A stretch of DNA of 64,000 nucleotides from Lachnospiraceae bacterium (GCA_022792335.1 JAAWAV010000008.1:62001-126000), one strand, 5' to 3'; counted from the first letter of the stretch, positions 1-10,119 are shown. Notes: generated by a model from the sequence alone, not told the origin. Numbers and translations are program-made.

Positions 1-1379
1 ATGCAGTATTCTTCGTTTTGATCAATAACATTTACATAGCGGAAGGAGGCATAACCACGGTTGACATTATAAACGCCAGTCAGAGATTCCTGTTCCGCTA
101 CCCGAAATCGGTCATTGGAATCTGGAAGGATAATCATATCTCCCTGAGAGAAACTTGATGTGGAGACGTAACAAAACTCTGGAACGGGCTCCTGACTCTC
201 CTGCTCTGTTTCATCTATTCCCTCTGCTTTTCGCCTTTCCTTTTCTTCTTTGGCATTATCTGTAATCCTAAGGATATCGGCTTCCACAAATTCTGTGGAA
301 ACGGAACCATCCTCCCCATATACTTCTTTATAAAAACCCTCCGACAGACTGTTTCCGCCTGTAGTCAGGTATTCCATGGGGATTACATAAGCATCCTGAC
401 TGGTCAGTGAGGTTTTGGGAAGCTTTAATCCTCTTGCCTGCGAGGTTTTTAGTTCCACTTCCACAAACCGTTCTCCGGCAAACTGAATCATATACTGATG
501 TAGAGTTAAAAGGCCATAAGAGGCGCCGTCCGCTCCACGGACAATGGAAAAATCCGCGTTCGCTTCCAGATTCTTTTCTGTAAAACGGACAGACAGAGAA
601 GAACGATTGCCGTAAATAGCCAAGTCCTCTTCCGACAAAGGAATTGCCACAGACCAGGTATCTTCTGTGATCAGACGGTAGACAGGGCTTCCGGCACTTA
701 CCAGCATTCCTCCAGTATAAGAGGTTTTTTCGTAGCCGTCCCGGGAAAAGGTATCGGCAGAAAGCTGACTGGGAACCAGTCCCTCCATACCGTCTGAAGA
801 ATAGAATACAATTCCACTGGAATCAGCCGTACATTTCTGGAAAGAAATAGAAACACCGGCCTGCTCTTGCTCGGAAAGTTTTTTCAGGGCATTGACGTTC
901 ATATCCTTCATAAGCGTGGAGGAAAGAGTCGTACCAGCGTCATAGACTTCAAAAAAACGATTATCGGAATAGGAAGTGCTGAAATCGGAAAGCAACGCTT
1001 TCAGTTCCTTTAAATTTTCTTCAGAAAGCCGGCTTTCATTGCCAGAAGAATGATTTAAATATTCTGTCATGGATCCGTTTTCGTCCACGGTGTAAATTAA
1101 GTCTCCCACAGCCGCTTTTTCTCTCTCCCGTAGATAATAGTTGACATAACCGGCAGAATTGGAAGAAACAAGAGTTTCGCTTCGTAAAATGACGCCGGTA
1201 TAATAGGAGGTGCTGGCGATATCCCCTTCCAGGACCTCATACATTTTGATTTTGGGCGTCGTTATGTAACGGATTACCATAATAGTCAGATATAAAAAAA
1301 TGACGGAAAAAATAGCAATCCCAATATTCATGGTTTTTGTTTTTTTATATCGAATGATGTTTGTTCTTTTTTTGGCCAC
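1..1379 (-). CDS. HlyD/RND-adaptor-like membrane fusion protein (partial, C-terminus beyond window)
   Basis: Manual minus-strand translation from GTG at 1379: MAKKRTNIIRYKKTKTMNIGIAIFSVIFLYLTIMVIRYITTPKIKMYEVLEGDIASTSYYTGVILRSE..., one N-terminal TM then barrel-sandwich-like segment; open to the window edge; GGGAGCAG upstream. Confidence 0.75.
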   Translation of the reverse strand, partial: MAKKRTNIIRYKKTKTMNIGIAIFSVIFLYLTIMVIRYITTPKIKMYEVLEGDIASTSYYTGVILRSETLVSSNSAGYVNYYLREREKAAVGDLIYTVDENGSMTEYLNHSSGNESRLSEENLKELKALLSDFSTSYSDNRFFEVYDAGTTLSSTLMKDMNVNALKKLSEQEQAGVSISFQKCTADSSGIVFYSSDGMEGLVPSQLSADTFSRDGYEKTSYTGGMLVSAGSPVYRLITEDTWSVAIPLSEEDLAIYGNRSSLSVRFTEKNLEANADFSIVRGADGASYGLLTLHQYMIQFAGERFVEVELKTSQARGLKLPKTSLTSQDAYVIPMEYLTTGGNSLSEGFYKEVYGEDGSVSTEFVEADILRITDNAKEEKERRKAEGIDETEQESQEPVPEFCYVSTSSFSQGDMIILPDSNDRFRVAEQESLTGVYNVNRGYASFRYVNVIDQNEEYC

Positions 1380-1466
1380 GGAACCTGCTCCCTTAATCTG
1401 GAAAATCTTTCCATAATAATCTGGAAAAAGGAGAATACACTAAACATAAGAAGGAGGGAAACAACT

Positions 1467-1679
1467 ATGAATTCAAAACCACTGGATTATACAGCGCTTG
1501 CTCTGGTCATCATCGGTGCAGTCAACTGGGCTCTGATTGGATTTTTCCGGTTTAATCTGGTTACGTTTCTTCTGGGCGATATGACATTGCTTTCCCGCAT
1601 TGTATACGGAGTCGTGGGGATCTGCGGTCTGTATCTTTTAAGCATGTTCGGCCGTGTGGGAAACAGCAGGGAAGGCTAA
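1467..1679 (+). CDS. DUF378-family small membrane protein
   Basis: 70 aa, LDYTALALVIIGAVNWALIGFF motif with two TM segments typical of DUF378; GGAGGG SD upstream of ATG. Confidence 0.9.
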   Translation: MNSKPLDYTALALVIIGAVNWALIGFFRFNLVTFLLGDMTLLSRIVYGVVGICGLYLLSMFGRVGNSREG

Positions 1680-1724
1680 TTTGCTTTTGTCGGATTTGCA
1701 AAACAGAATAGACGAAAAAAAGTG

Positions 1725-1746
1725 CGGGACGTGGTTTCACGTCCCG
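1725..1746 (-). terminator. Intrinsic terminator for the 1787-2206 gene
   Basis: cgggacgtg-gttt-cacgtcccg 9-bp perfect stem, followed on the minus strand by cacTTTTTTT. Confidence 0.8.
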
Positions 1747-1786
1747 AACCATATTTTATCCATAATTATGTAAATAATATTCATGA

Positions 1787-2206
1787 TTATAAGGAAACAA
1801 TTACCTTAGACTGTGCATGTTCCGGCAAATCCTGTGCATCCAGGGAAATACTCAAAATGAGGGTAACTCCGTACTGCTGACCAAGCTGCTCAAGTTCAAT
1901 CAATTCAGAAGAAATGTCCTTTCCTTCCAGATGTGCCAGCTTCAAAAAGCTGTCTAAAAACAGATATTCCAAATCGTAGTCCTGAGAAATAATCCCACAC
2001 AAAAATCCAATAAACGCATTATAAGAACGAATCGGATAATCACAAACATTGATAAGGCGAACCTGGTTGTCAAGCGCGTGCATATGTTTTGTATTTTTAT
2101 CGAGATATACGATAGATCCTTTACATTCCTTCACTGCCAGATTGGCCTTTTCAAGCAGAAACTTTGTCTTTCCCTTCCCCATCTTTCCTGCTATGATTTG
2201 CACCAT
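1787..2206 (-). CDS. Small P-loop NTPase-like protein (function unknown)
   Basis: MVQIIAGKMGKGKTKFLLEKAN: Walker A GKMGKGKT; LEYLFLDSF Walker B-like; AAGGAGGAG SD. Confidence 0.7.
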   Translation of the reverse strand: MVQIIAGKMGKGKTKFLLEKANLAVKECKGSIVYLDKNTKHMHALDNQVRLINVCDYPIRSYNAFIGFLCGIISQDYDLEYLFLDSFLKLAHLEGKDISSELIELEQLGQQYGVTLILSISLDAQDLPEHAQSKVIVSL

Positions 2207-2256
2207 AATGCACTCCTCCTTTAGTCACTGGTTATAGTTTTGTAAGCCGTATTCTA

Positions 2257-2285
2257 ATTATAGTATAAATTACCGGAAAGTACAA
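2257..2285 (-). promoter_or_regulatory. Sigma-A-like promoter for 1787-2206
   Basis: Minus strand TTGTAC-N17-TATAAT. Confidence 0.6.
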
Positions 2286-2288
2286 TCC

Positions 2289-3353
2289 TTATTTCTGAAT
2301 TTTTGAAAGTAAAGCGGTCATATTCCCATAGAGAGCGTCCCTTCCGTCTGCTTTTAAGACAACAGATACATATTGTTCGTCCTGAGAGTCAGAAGAAGCC
2401 AGAGAAAGACAATAACCGGCCTCTGGAGTCGTTCCGGTCTTTCCGCCAATGGGAGTTACACCGGAGGGGGCTTCTGCCTGTCCATTGAAATACCAAATGC
2501 CGCGCACCCAGGTCTTTGTCACTGGAGTTCCCTGGTTTTCATACTGTGCCGTATAGTCCGGAACACCGACGACCTCCAGAAATTTGTCATAGTCCAGAAG
2601 CTCATTATAAACCAGATAGATGTCATAGGCCGTAGTGTAATGGGAGGGATCCGTAAGACCATGGGCATTGGTAAAATGACTCCCTGTGGCGCCGATGGCC
2701 TGCGCTTCTTCATTCATAAGCGCGACAAATGCTTCTTCTCCTCCAGCTACCAGCCAGGCAATAGCATTGGCAGCATCGTTTCCGGATGGAAGCATAAGTC
2801 CGTAAAGAAGCTGTTCCAGACTCAACGTATCCCCAGGCTTTAACCCCGCCACGGAGGACTCCGGATCCAGGTTGGCAAGCATCTCTTCCGTCACCGTAAC
2901 TTTCGCAGACAGATCCCCATGTTTTAAAGCCGTGAGAAAGGTCATACATTTGGTAATACTTGCCGGATATAGCGTCTCATAGGCATTGTGGCTGTATACA
3001 ACCTCACCGGTGGTACGGTTAAATATAATCCCAGCCTTGGCAGTGATTTGCCCATCCGGTTCCGATTCTTCCGCCACACAAAGTCCGTCTCCAAAGAGCG
3101 CAGGGCGTTCTTTTATTGCCTGCTCCTCAAGAGTTTTTAACTGGACCTGGCTTTCATAGGGAGCTGGAACAGGAATCTCGCGGGTGACTTCCTCTTCTCC
3201 AAAGGGATTTGCAAGGAAAAAACACGCGGTTCCCACACCAAGAGCGGCAATTGCAAGGGTTGCCAAAAACGCTCGGAGAAACATTCTCGACCGTTTTACC
3301 TGTTTCGCTGTTTTTTTTCTAGGCATGACTTCAAACTCCTGTACTTGTTTCAA
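2289..3353 (-). CDS. D-alanyl-D-alanine carboxypeptidase (S11, low-MW PBP)
   Basis: SITK (SxxK), SGN, KTGTT motifs; N-terminal TM. Confidence 0.93.
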   Translation of the reverse strand: MKQVQEFEVMPRKKTAKQVKRSRMFLRAFLATLAIAALGVGTACFFLANPFGEEEVTREIPVPAPYESQVQLKTLEEQAIKERPALFGDGLCVAEESEPDGQITAKAGIIFNRTTGEVVYSHNAYETLYPASITKCMTFLTALKHGDLSAKVTVTEEMLANLDPESSVAGLKPGDTLSLEQLLYGLMLPSGNDAANAIAWLVAGGEEAFVALMNEEAQAIGATGSHFTNAHGLTDPSHYTTAYDIYLVYNELLDYDKFLEVVGVPDYTAQYENQGTPVTKTWVRGIWYFNGQAEAPSGVTPIGGKTGTTPEAGYCLSLASSDSQDEQYVSVVLKADGRDALYGNMTALLSKIQK

Positions 3354-3359
3354 ACGTTT

Positions 3360-3755
3360 CTATTTGAATGCCTCTCTCCACTCCATATCTCCGCGCTCCA
3401 GAGCTTTCACTAAGAGTTCGGCAGAAGCCAGGTTCGTGGCCAGAGGAATGTTGTGCATATCACAAAGACGGCTGACATTGAATACGTCCGGTTCATGTGA
3501 TTTTGGATGAAGTGGATCGCGCAGGAAAATCATCAGATCAATCTGATTGCTTTCAATCTGTGCAGCGAGCTGTTGTTCTCCGCCCAGATGTCCGGCTAAA
3601 AATTTGTGTACCGTCAGATTCGTGACTTCTTCGATCAGACGTCCCGTGGTTCCTGTCGCATATAACTCATGACGACATAAAATTCCACGGTAGGCGATGG
3701 TAAAATTCTGCATCAACTTTTTCTTTGCATCATGGGCGATAAATCCCACATTCAT
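3360..3755 (-). CDS. mgsA: Methylglyoxal synthase
   Basis: MNVGFIAHDAKKKLM...GTTGRLIEE...GGEQQLAAQI...FLRDPLHPKSHEPD...NIPLATN typical MgsA. Confidence 0.95.
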   Translation of the reverse strand: MNVGFIAHDAKKKLMQNFTIAYRGILCRHELYATGTTGRLIEEVTNLTVHKFLAGHLGGEQQLAAQIESNQIDLMIFLRDPLHPKSHEPDVFNVSRLCDMHNIPLATNLASAELLVKALERGDMEWREAFK

Positions 3756-3757
3756 AC

Positions 3758-4906
3758 TTAGAACCCTCCTCTGTTATTTTCATAGTTTCGTTGAAGCCCC
3801 ACATTCAATACTAACCCCATTCCAATAAAGATACTGAGAAGCGAACTCAGTCCCGCGCTTATGAAAGGAAGCGGAAGTCCTGTATTGGGCAAAAGTCCGG
3901 TTGCAACGCCAATATTTACAAAAGACTGAAAGGCGATCAGAGCGGCGATGCCGCTGCAGATCAGGCGTCCCGACAAATCTCTGGCCCGTACCGCCATATA
4001 AATACATTCTGCTACCAAAATCAGGAGAAGCGCAATAATAATCACACTTCCGATAAAACCAAGCTCCTCGCCAATGACGGCAAAAATGAAGTCACAGTCC
4101 TCTTCTGAAAGAAAATTTCCGTTTTTCACAGAAGCCAGAGTCGTATTGGCAATTCCCTTCCCATGAAGCTGTCCTGATCCAATCGCCATAATGGAATTCA
4201 TCTGCTGCTGCGTATTGTCTACCGGATATTTGGCAGGATCGATCCAGGACATAATTCGGTTGACCTGATAAGGTTCCAGAAGCTCCTGTCCCTCCTGTTG
4301 AATGGCATAAATAAACCATGCCCCAAAAGGAACCAGAAGGGCCAGGGCGCCTCCAATCCATTTATAGCTGATCTTCGCCACATAGAGCATGACCAGGAAT
4401 ATGACCACCACCACCAGGGTGGTAGATAAATTTGGCTGATCGAAAATCAAATAAGCTGGAATCGCAAAGAGTATCAGAGAACTTACAACAATCCGTATGG
4501 TACTGATGGTTTCCCGGTGCTTATAGAAAAACATGGCAAAGAAGCAGATCAGCATGATCTTGGAAAATTCTGAGGGCTGAATCTGTCCGATAACCGGAAG
4601 GGTCAACCAGCGCTGCGCTCCCACGCCACTGACACTTCCCATAAATTTGGTGGCCAAGAGCATAGCAATGTTGACGGCATAAATCGGCCAGTAAAGCAGC
4701 AGAATCCAGTGATAATCCATGAGGGAAACAAAAAACATACAGAAAAGTCCCACTGCTACGCCGAAGATCTGCTTGTAATAACTGCTGGTACCTGTTCCGA
4801 TGGTGGCACTCTTTACGAACAGAATCCCCACGACGGAGAGAGCCAGGATGAACAGAATCAGTCTGATGTTGTAATACCGGAAATGATACTCTTTGAATTT
4901 GAACAT
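3758..4906 (-). CDS. rodA: SEDS-family peptidoglycan polymerase RodA
   Basis: 382 aa, multi-TM FtsW/RodA/SpoVE family; follows PBP2 and minCDE in the cluster. Confidence 0.92.
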   Translation of the reverse strand: MFKFKEYHFRYYNIRLILFILALSVVGILFVKSATIGTGTSSYYKQIFGVAVGLFCMFFVSLMDYHWILLLYWPIYAVNIAMLLATKFMGSVSGVGAQRWLTLPVIGQIQPSEFSKIMLICFFAMFFYKHRETISTIRIVVSSLILFAIPAYLIFDQPNLSTTLVVVVIFLVMLYVAKISYKWIGGALALLVPFGAWFIYAIQQEGQELLEPYQVNRIMSWIDPAKYPVDNTQQQMNSIMAIGSGQLHGKGIANTTLASVKNGNFLSEEDCDFIFAVIGEELGFIGSVIIIALLLILVAECIYMAVRARDLSGRLICSGIAALIAFQSFVNIGVATGLLPNTGLPLPFISAGLSSLLSIFIGMGLVLNVGLQRNYENNRGGF

Positions 4907-4916
4907 AGTCTATCCT

Positions 4917-5198
4917 TTATCTGTTAGGATTCCCATTTTTCATATCTCTAATTGGAATATTTGCAAAAAGTGCAGGAACACAGCCATGTCCCCCCTCCGA
5001 CTGGGTCTGGGTAATCTGAATATCCAGCGCCTCTGTGTCCACGTCCATATATTTGGAAATCACTTTGATAATATCGTTTTTAATTGCTTCCATAATTTCA
5101 GGAGAACAGTTGGCCCGGTCTGAAACCAGAAGAAGCTTTAACCGGTCCTTCGCCACGTTCCCTGACTTGTTCTTAGAAAAAAAGTCAAATAGTCCCAT
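4917..5198 (-). CDS. minE: Cell division topological specificity factor MinE
   Basis: 93 aa, AKDRLKLLLVSDRANCSPEIMEAIKNDIIKVISKYMDVD; adjacent to minD and minC. Confidence 0.95.
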   Translation of the reverse strand: MGLFDFFSKNKSGNVAKDRLKLLLVSDRANCSPEIMEAIKNDIIKVISKYMDVDTEALDIQITQTQSEGGHGCVPALFANIPIRDMKNGNPNR

Positions 5199-5208
5199 GA
5201 CGTCCCTC

Positions 5209-6000
5209 CTATTTCTTTTTCAAAGCCCCGGCCAGTCTGGAAAAAAAGCCGCTTTTCACGTTCAGATCCAGCATGGGCACATCCTCTCCCGTCACCCGCC
5301 TTGCAATATTCATATAAGCCTGTCCGGCCAGACAATCGGAACCGGTCAGAGGTTCCCCCTGATTGCTGGAAATAACGATGTTTTCATCGTCTGGAACTGC
5401 GCCGATTAAACGCACAGCCAGAATATCGATGACATCCTCGATGGACATCATATCTCCGCGTTTTACCATATCCATACGGATCCGATTGACAATCAGATCA
5501 ATACAGCGGATATCGTTGGATTCCAGAAGGCCAATGATCCGATCGGCATCGCGAATGGCAGAAACTTCCGGGGTTGTGACTACAATGGCCCGGTCTGCCC
5601 CTGCAATGGCATTTTTGAATCCCTGTTCAATCCCAGCCGGACAATCCAAGAGTATGTAATCAAAATCCTCCCCAAGGGAACCTATCAGCTTTTTCATCTG
5701 TTCTGGAGAAACGCTGGACTTGTCTCTGGTTTGGGCTGATGGCAGAAGCTGAAGGCTTGGATAACGTTTGTCTTTAATGAGAGCCTGACTCAGGCGGCAG
5801 CTTCCCTCAATGACGTCTACCAGATTGTAGACAATGCGGTTTTCCAACCCCATGACCACATCCAGATTCCGAAGGCCGATGTCCGTATCAATCAATACCA
5901 CCTTTTTGTTTAACATGGCGAGGCCTGTTCCTAAATTAGCGGAAGTAGTCGTTTTTCCGACCCCGCCTTTTCCGGATGTAATGACAATCACTTCACTCAT
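5209..6000 (-). CDS. minD: Septum site-determining ATPase MinD
   Basis: MSEVIVITSGKGGVGKTTTSANLG deviant Walker A; C-terminal amphipathic GFFSRLAGALKKK. Start set to internal ATG at 6000. Confidence 0.96.
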   Translation of the reverse strand: MSEVIVITSGKGGVGKTTTSANLGTGLAMLNKKVVLIDTDIGLRNLDVVMGLENRIVYNLVDVIEGSCRLSQALIKDKRYPSLQLLPSAQTRDKSSVSPEQMKKLIGSLGEDFDYILLDCPAGIEQGFKNAIAGADRAIVVTTPEVSAIRDADRIIGLLESNDIRCIDLIVNRIRMDMVKRGDMMSIEDVIDILAVRLIGAVPDDENIVISSNQGEPLTGSDCLAGQAYMNIARRVTGEDVPMLDLNVKSGFFSRLAGALKKK

Positions 6001-6030
6001 CTTTTCTTCCTCCACATTCAAATTCCGGTT

Positions 6031-6705
6031 TTACGAGAAGCTTACCTCGTCGATGACCCTCTTGCAGAGAGGCTCAATATGGATATTTCCCAGATCCAGA
6101 TACGCAATTTGCGCACCATCGGAGAATTTTTTTCTGCCTCCCAGACGGGTAGTCACTTCTCCGATGCGAATTTGAATGGGTTCCATCTCCAGGGCCACGA
6201 CAATGGCATGCCTTTTTCCGCCCAGTCCGGCAATCGCCGTTCCGCGCAGAGTGCCAAGCACAATGATATTTCCTTTGGCAACAACTCGGGCGCCGGGGTT
6301 CACATCTCCAAGTATGATGATGCTTCCCTCTGCTTCCAGCACCTGTCCGGAACGGAGCGTTCCTCTGTAGAACTGTCCGTTTCCGAAGGGCTGTCCGTTT
6401 GTTTCCTCCCCGGCCTTTTCCTCCAGAATTTTTTTGAAAAAGGCTTCCCGTGCTTTGTCTGTGTCGATGACACAGGAGATTTCAATCTCTGAATTTTCAC
6501 AGATGGTATTTACAATTGCATTGATTTCCTCCGTTGTGAGTATACGTCCTTCAAAGGAAATGGCCATTTTCGCGCCACGAAAAAATCTGGCGGATTCTTG
6601 AAACTTTTCCCGGATCTCCAAAAGCAGTTCCTCCATAGGAAGATTGGGATCCAGAAAAACAGAAAGACCGTAATTGTTTCCTTTGATGATGACTGTCTGC
6701 CGCAT
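6031..6705 (-). CDS. minC: Septum site-determining protein MinC
   Basis: C-terminal beta-helix GSIIILGDVNPGARVVAKGNIIVLGTLRGTAIAG; operon position. Confidence 0.94.
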   Translation of the reverse strand: MRQTVIIKGNNYGLSVFLDPNLPMEELLLEIREKFQESARFFRGAKMAISFEGRILTTEEINAIVNTICENSEIEISCVIDTDKAREAFFKKILEEKAGEETNGQPFGNGQFYRGTLRSGQVLEAEGSIIILGDVNPGARVVAKGNIIVLGTLRGTAIAGLGGKRHAIVVALEMEPIQIRIGEVTTRLGGRKKFSDGAQIAYLDLGNIHIEPLCKRVIDEVSFS

Positions 6706-6722
6706 GATTTCACCTCACAGGT

Positions 6723-9599
6723 TTAATCGGATACATGATTCAAATCTGCATCTGCCGCATGATTATTTTCCAGGATAGAATCCAGGGTAATATAACCGAA
6801 GCAATAGCTTAAAATCTGTTCCGACAAAGCTCCTGAATAACTGGAGCCATAGCCGTTTGGAATCGCCACAGAAAGAGCGATTTTAGGGGATTCCGACGGC
6901 GCATATGCGATAAAGGTTGCGTGGTTTGCCCGTCCTTTGGACTGCTCTGCTGTACCAGACTTGGCAGAAAAACCGACTTCATTTAAAATCCGGGAATCCT
7001 TGAAATTCCGGGCAAAAGTCCCGTTGGGACCGACAACCTCCTGCATTCCGGCTTGAATGACATCCCAGGTAGACTGGGCTAAATCAACATGATGTTCAAT
7101 GTTTGGCGCATATTCCCGCACCAACTCTCCGTCACTTTTCTGAATTTTAGAAACCAGACTGTATTTATAAAGGTTTCCCTTGCTGGCCAACGTGGTCACA
7201 TATCTGGAAAGGTGGACAGCGGCATAAGTATGAGTTCCCTGTCCGATACAGGAAGGAATCGGGTTCTGATCCGTAATATGAGGAGAACTTTCTGCAATCT
7301 CAATTCCAGATTTTTCTCCAAGGCCAAACATAGAGGCATATTTCTGAATGGTTGCGATACCCTGATTCCCGCTGTAATCTCCGCCGGACTGGGAAATTAG
7401 CCATCCGATTTCACAGAAATAGTAGTTGCAGGACTGAGCGATGGCGTGAATCACGTCCAGATTTCCATGTCCTGACGTATTCCAACATCGCAGATGAAGT
7501 CCCTGACGCTCAAAAGTTCCCGTATCGTCAATGATTGTATCTTTGGAAACCACGCCCTCTTCCAGTCCGATGACGGAAGTCAGTACTTTGAAAATCGAAC
7601 CGGGGGCGGTTTCTACCTGAGTAGCCCTGTTTAAAAAAGGCTGACTCAAATCATTGTAGAGACTCCAGTAGTAATCCGCGTCTATGGATCCGGAAAACCG
7701 GTTGATATCGTAGCCGGGATAAGTAACCAGGGCCAGCACCTCGCCGGTGTTCGGATCTGTGAGCACACAGGAAGCTGAACAGGGATCCAGGGCAAGCTGC
7801 GCCGGCGTCAGTTCCATGTTGGAGATTTTTTCTTTCAGAAAATTATAGGCGGTTTCTTCATTTCCGGAAGTCAAAGAGGCGATAGAAGTCTCATCCCGAA
7901 CCAGAACGCCCTGCTCAAACAGGCAAAGGCAAAGCTCTCTTCCCGTTACAACATTGTCATAAATCAGATATTTATAAATCAACTTCTGGAAACCGGTATC
8001 GGCATCCATGGCCGCCATCAAAGTGTCAATCAGAACACGGAAAGTATCGTCGGTACTGGCGTATTTGGTGTCCGAATCCAGCTTTTCCGGATCAATCCAC
8101 CCCTCTTCCACTGCATGATAGAGGAAGGTACGGAAACTAACCGTTTCATTGACCCAACCCATATAGATATCGTCCGCAGTGGTAAAAGAACCCTCCAGGA
8201 AAAAGGCCTGGTCTCTCATATAATCAAAAATATAATCCTGGTAATCCTGCATATCCGCACTGCACTGGTCAAAAGCCGGCGCAACTTCACTTAAAAGCTG
8301 AGAAGAAATGGCCGGAAGGACGGAAGCCTTTCTGGAAACATAGCGATCATAAATGCTTTGCTCCAGAGCGGAGCCATTCGCAAAATGCTCCATAGACAGA
8401 ATATGGTTATTGATAAATTGAAAATAAGCGTCTCTGACCGGGATTTCGATTTTGGAAGCATCTGTATCTTCCGTTACCACATAAGTAGGGTCATTGTTGA
8501 GCCTCTGTACCAGAATACCGGCCAGATTCTGTTCAATCAGATGATAGATGCCCACCTGCAGATCCCGATCAATGCTCAGATAGACATCATTTCCAGTCTC
8601 CGGTTCCACCGTATCCGTAATTTCCAGAATCCTTCCCTCACTATCCAGATACATGGTCTGACTGCCTTTGACTCCGGAAAGTTCCAGCTCCATGGCTGAC
8701 TCAATGCCAGACTTTCCAATGATATCTCCCAGCTCATAACTTTCATCAAGGGTTTTTAACTCCTCCAGCTCGTCCGCGTCGGCTTGTCCCGTATAACCAA
8801 GAATATGAGAAAAGGCAAAACTGTCATTATAAATCCGGACCGTTTTTTCTTCTACATTGACGTCTTTCAGATCTCCGGAGTTTTCCTTGATATCAGCCAC
8901 GGTCTCCAGCTTGATATCAGAAGCGACCGTCACCGCATCATAACGGCGGAACGCATTTAAGGTCATGGCATAACGGATGTTCAGCATTTTTAAGGCTGTT
9001 GCGTTATCCACCTCATAAGTGGTTTTATCAGCATTCTGCCCAATGCCGTATCGCTCCTTCAAAGACTCAAATAACTCCGACGCCGACACATCGGAAGGAT
9101 ATTTTCCATCTTTATCATCCAGTTCCTCCACACTTTTCAGACCGTAGACATCCCTGAGAAAGCGAAGGCGCTCGTCCTCGCTTCTGGTCGTATACTGAAG
9201 TTCTCCAGTTTCGTCCAGAGCCAAAGACAGGGAAGTAGCCAGAGTTTCGCCGTGCTTTTCGAGGATCGGAATCAGACGGAGCAACATCTCGTTCCGTTCA
9301 TAACCGTTTTTGTAATAACCGGAATCCCCGATGGAGACGGCATAGGCCAGCTTGCTGTAGGCCAGAAGATTTCCGTTCCTGTCATAGATATTTCCTCTGG
9401 TGCCGGAAGTCCGGACTTTATTTAAGGTTTTCTGGACATAATTGTCCTGATAACTGGCCCCATTCACAATCTGAAGCCGAAACAGGCGCATGACAAGAGC
9501 GCTGAACATGGCAACAAAGAAAATACTCACCACGAACAGCCTGGATTTTACTACTTTTTTTATCCCGCTTATCAATAATTCCCATAATTCACTAAACAA
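6723..9599 (-). CDS. Penicillin-binding protein 2 (class B PBP) with large insertion
   Basis: GSIFK (SxxK), SCN, KSGTAEQS motifs; N-terminal TM and dimerisation module; downstream of mreCD. A TTG start at 9599 (8-nt overlap with mreD, GGAG upstream) fits better than the track start at 9671. Confidence 0.88.
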   Translation of the reverse strand: MFSELWELLISGIKKVVKSRLFVVSIFFVAMFSALVMRLFRLQIVNGASYQDNYVQKTLNKVRTSGTRGNIYDRNGNLLAYSKLAYAVSIGDSGYYKNGYERNEMLLRLIPILEKHGETLATSLSLALDETGELQYTTRSEDERLRFLRDVYGLKSVEELDDKDGKYPSDVSASELFESLKERYGIGQNADKTTYEVDNATALKMLNIRYAMTLNAFRRYDAVTVASDIKLETVADIKENSGDLKDVNVEEKTVRIYNDSFAFSHILGYTGQADADELEELKTLDESYELGDIIGKSGIESAMELELSGVKGSQTMYLDSEGRILEITDTVEPETGNDVYLSIDRDLQVGIYHLIEQNLAGILVQRLNNDPTYVVTEDTDASKIEIPVRDAYFQFINNHILSMEHFANGSALEQSIYDRYVSRKASVLPAISSQLLSEVAPAFDQCSADMQDYQDYIFDYMRDQAFFLEGSFTTADDIYMGWVNETVSFRTFLYHAVEEGWIDPEKLDSDTKYASTDDTFRVLIDTLMAAMDADTGFQKLIYKYLIYDNVVTGRELCLCLFEQGVLVRDETSIASLTSGNEETAYNFLKEKISNMELTPAQLALDPCSASCVLTDPNTGEVLALVTYPGYDINRFSGSIDADYYWSLYNDLSQPFLNRATQVETAPGSIFKVLTSVIGLEEGVVSKDTIIDDTGTFERQGLHLRCWNTSGHGNLDVIHAIAQSCNYYFCEIGWLISQSGGDYSGNQGIATIQKYASMFGLGEKSGIEIAESSPHITDQNPIPSCIGQGTHTYAAVHLSRYVTTLASKGNLYKYSLVSKIQKSDGELVREYAPNIEHHVDLAQSTWDVIQAGMQEVVGPNGTFARNFKDSRILNEVGFSAKSGTAEQSKGRANHATFIAYAPSESPKIALSVAIPNGYGSSYSGALSEQILSYCFGYITLDSILENNHAADADLNHVSD

Positions 9600-10119
9600 A
9601 TTTTGCCGCACTCCTTCGCTCTGATTCTTCCAGTCTGTAGTTAATAGAGGATATGATTTGGTAAATAACACTGGTAAGTACCGTCGTGTAAATCACCTCC
9701 GGCAGGATAATATGAAGCAGATAATAGACAAAATTCAGACGATTCCGAATGAGGAACTGGAATACGTAGAAATATCCGCCGTAAAACAGACTGCAAAGTG
9801 CAGTGACAAACAGAGGAAACAGGATATAGTCTGAATAAAGCCACTGATGGAGTACTCCGTTCACATAACCAATCAAAATAAAAATAGCCATATGAAAACC
9901 CACCGTACTTATAGAAGCAACATCCATCAGAAATCCGCAGGCGACTCCCACAGCCATTCCCTGATTTTTTCCATTCATAAAGCCAAAAGCCACTGTGATA
10001 ATCAACAGGATATTTGGAACTGTATCAATCAGAGGACTGTTTGCAAACAGTCCAAACTGTAAAAGGAAACCTGCCAATATAATCAATGCCGTTATAAAAA
10101 TTCGCTTAAATCGTCTCAA
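9592..10119 (-). CDS. mreD: Rod shape-determining protein MreD
   Basis: 175 aa multi-TM, immediately after mreC and before PBP2. Confidence 0.9.
   Translation of the reverse strand: MRRFKRIFITALIILAGFLLQFGLFANSPLIDTVPNILLIITVAFGFMNGKNQGMAVGVACGFLMDVASISTVGFHMAIFILIGYVNGVLHQWLYSDYILFPLFVTALCSLFYGGYFYVFQFLIRNRLNFVYYLLHIILPEVIYTTVLTSVIYQIISSINYRLEESERRSAAKFV

Noticed and set aside
1395-1428. aatctggaaaa direct repeat in the 1380-1466 divergent intergenic region
   Set aside because: Short, AT-rich and without clear promoter context; could be chance.
9592-9671. 80-nt mreD/PBP2 coding overlap
   Set aside because: Better explained by a TTG start at 9599 with GGAG upstream, leaving an 8-nt overlap.
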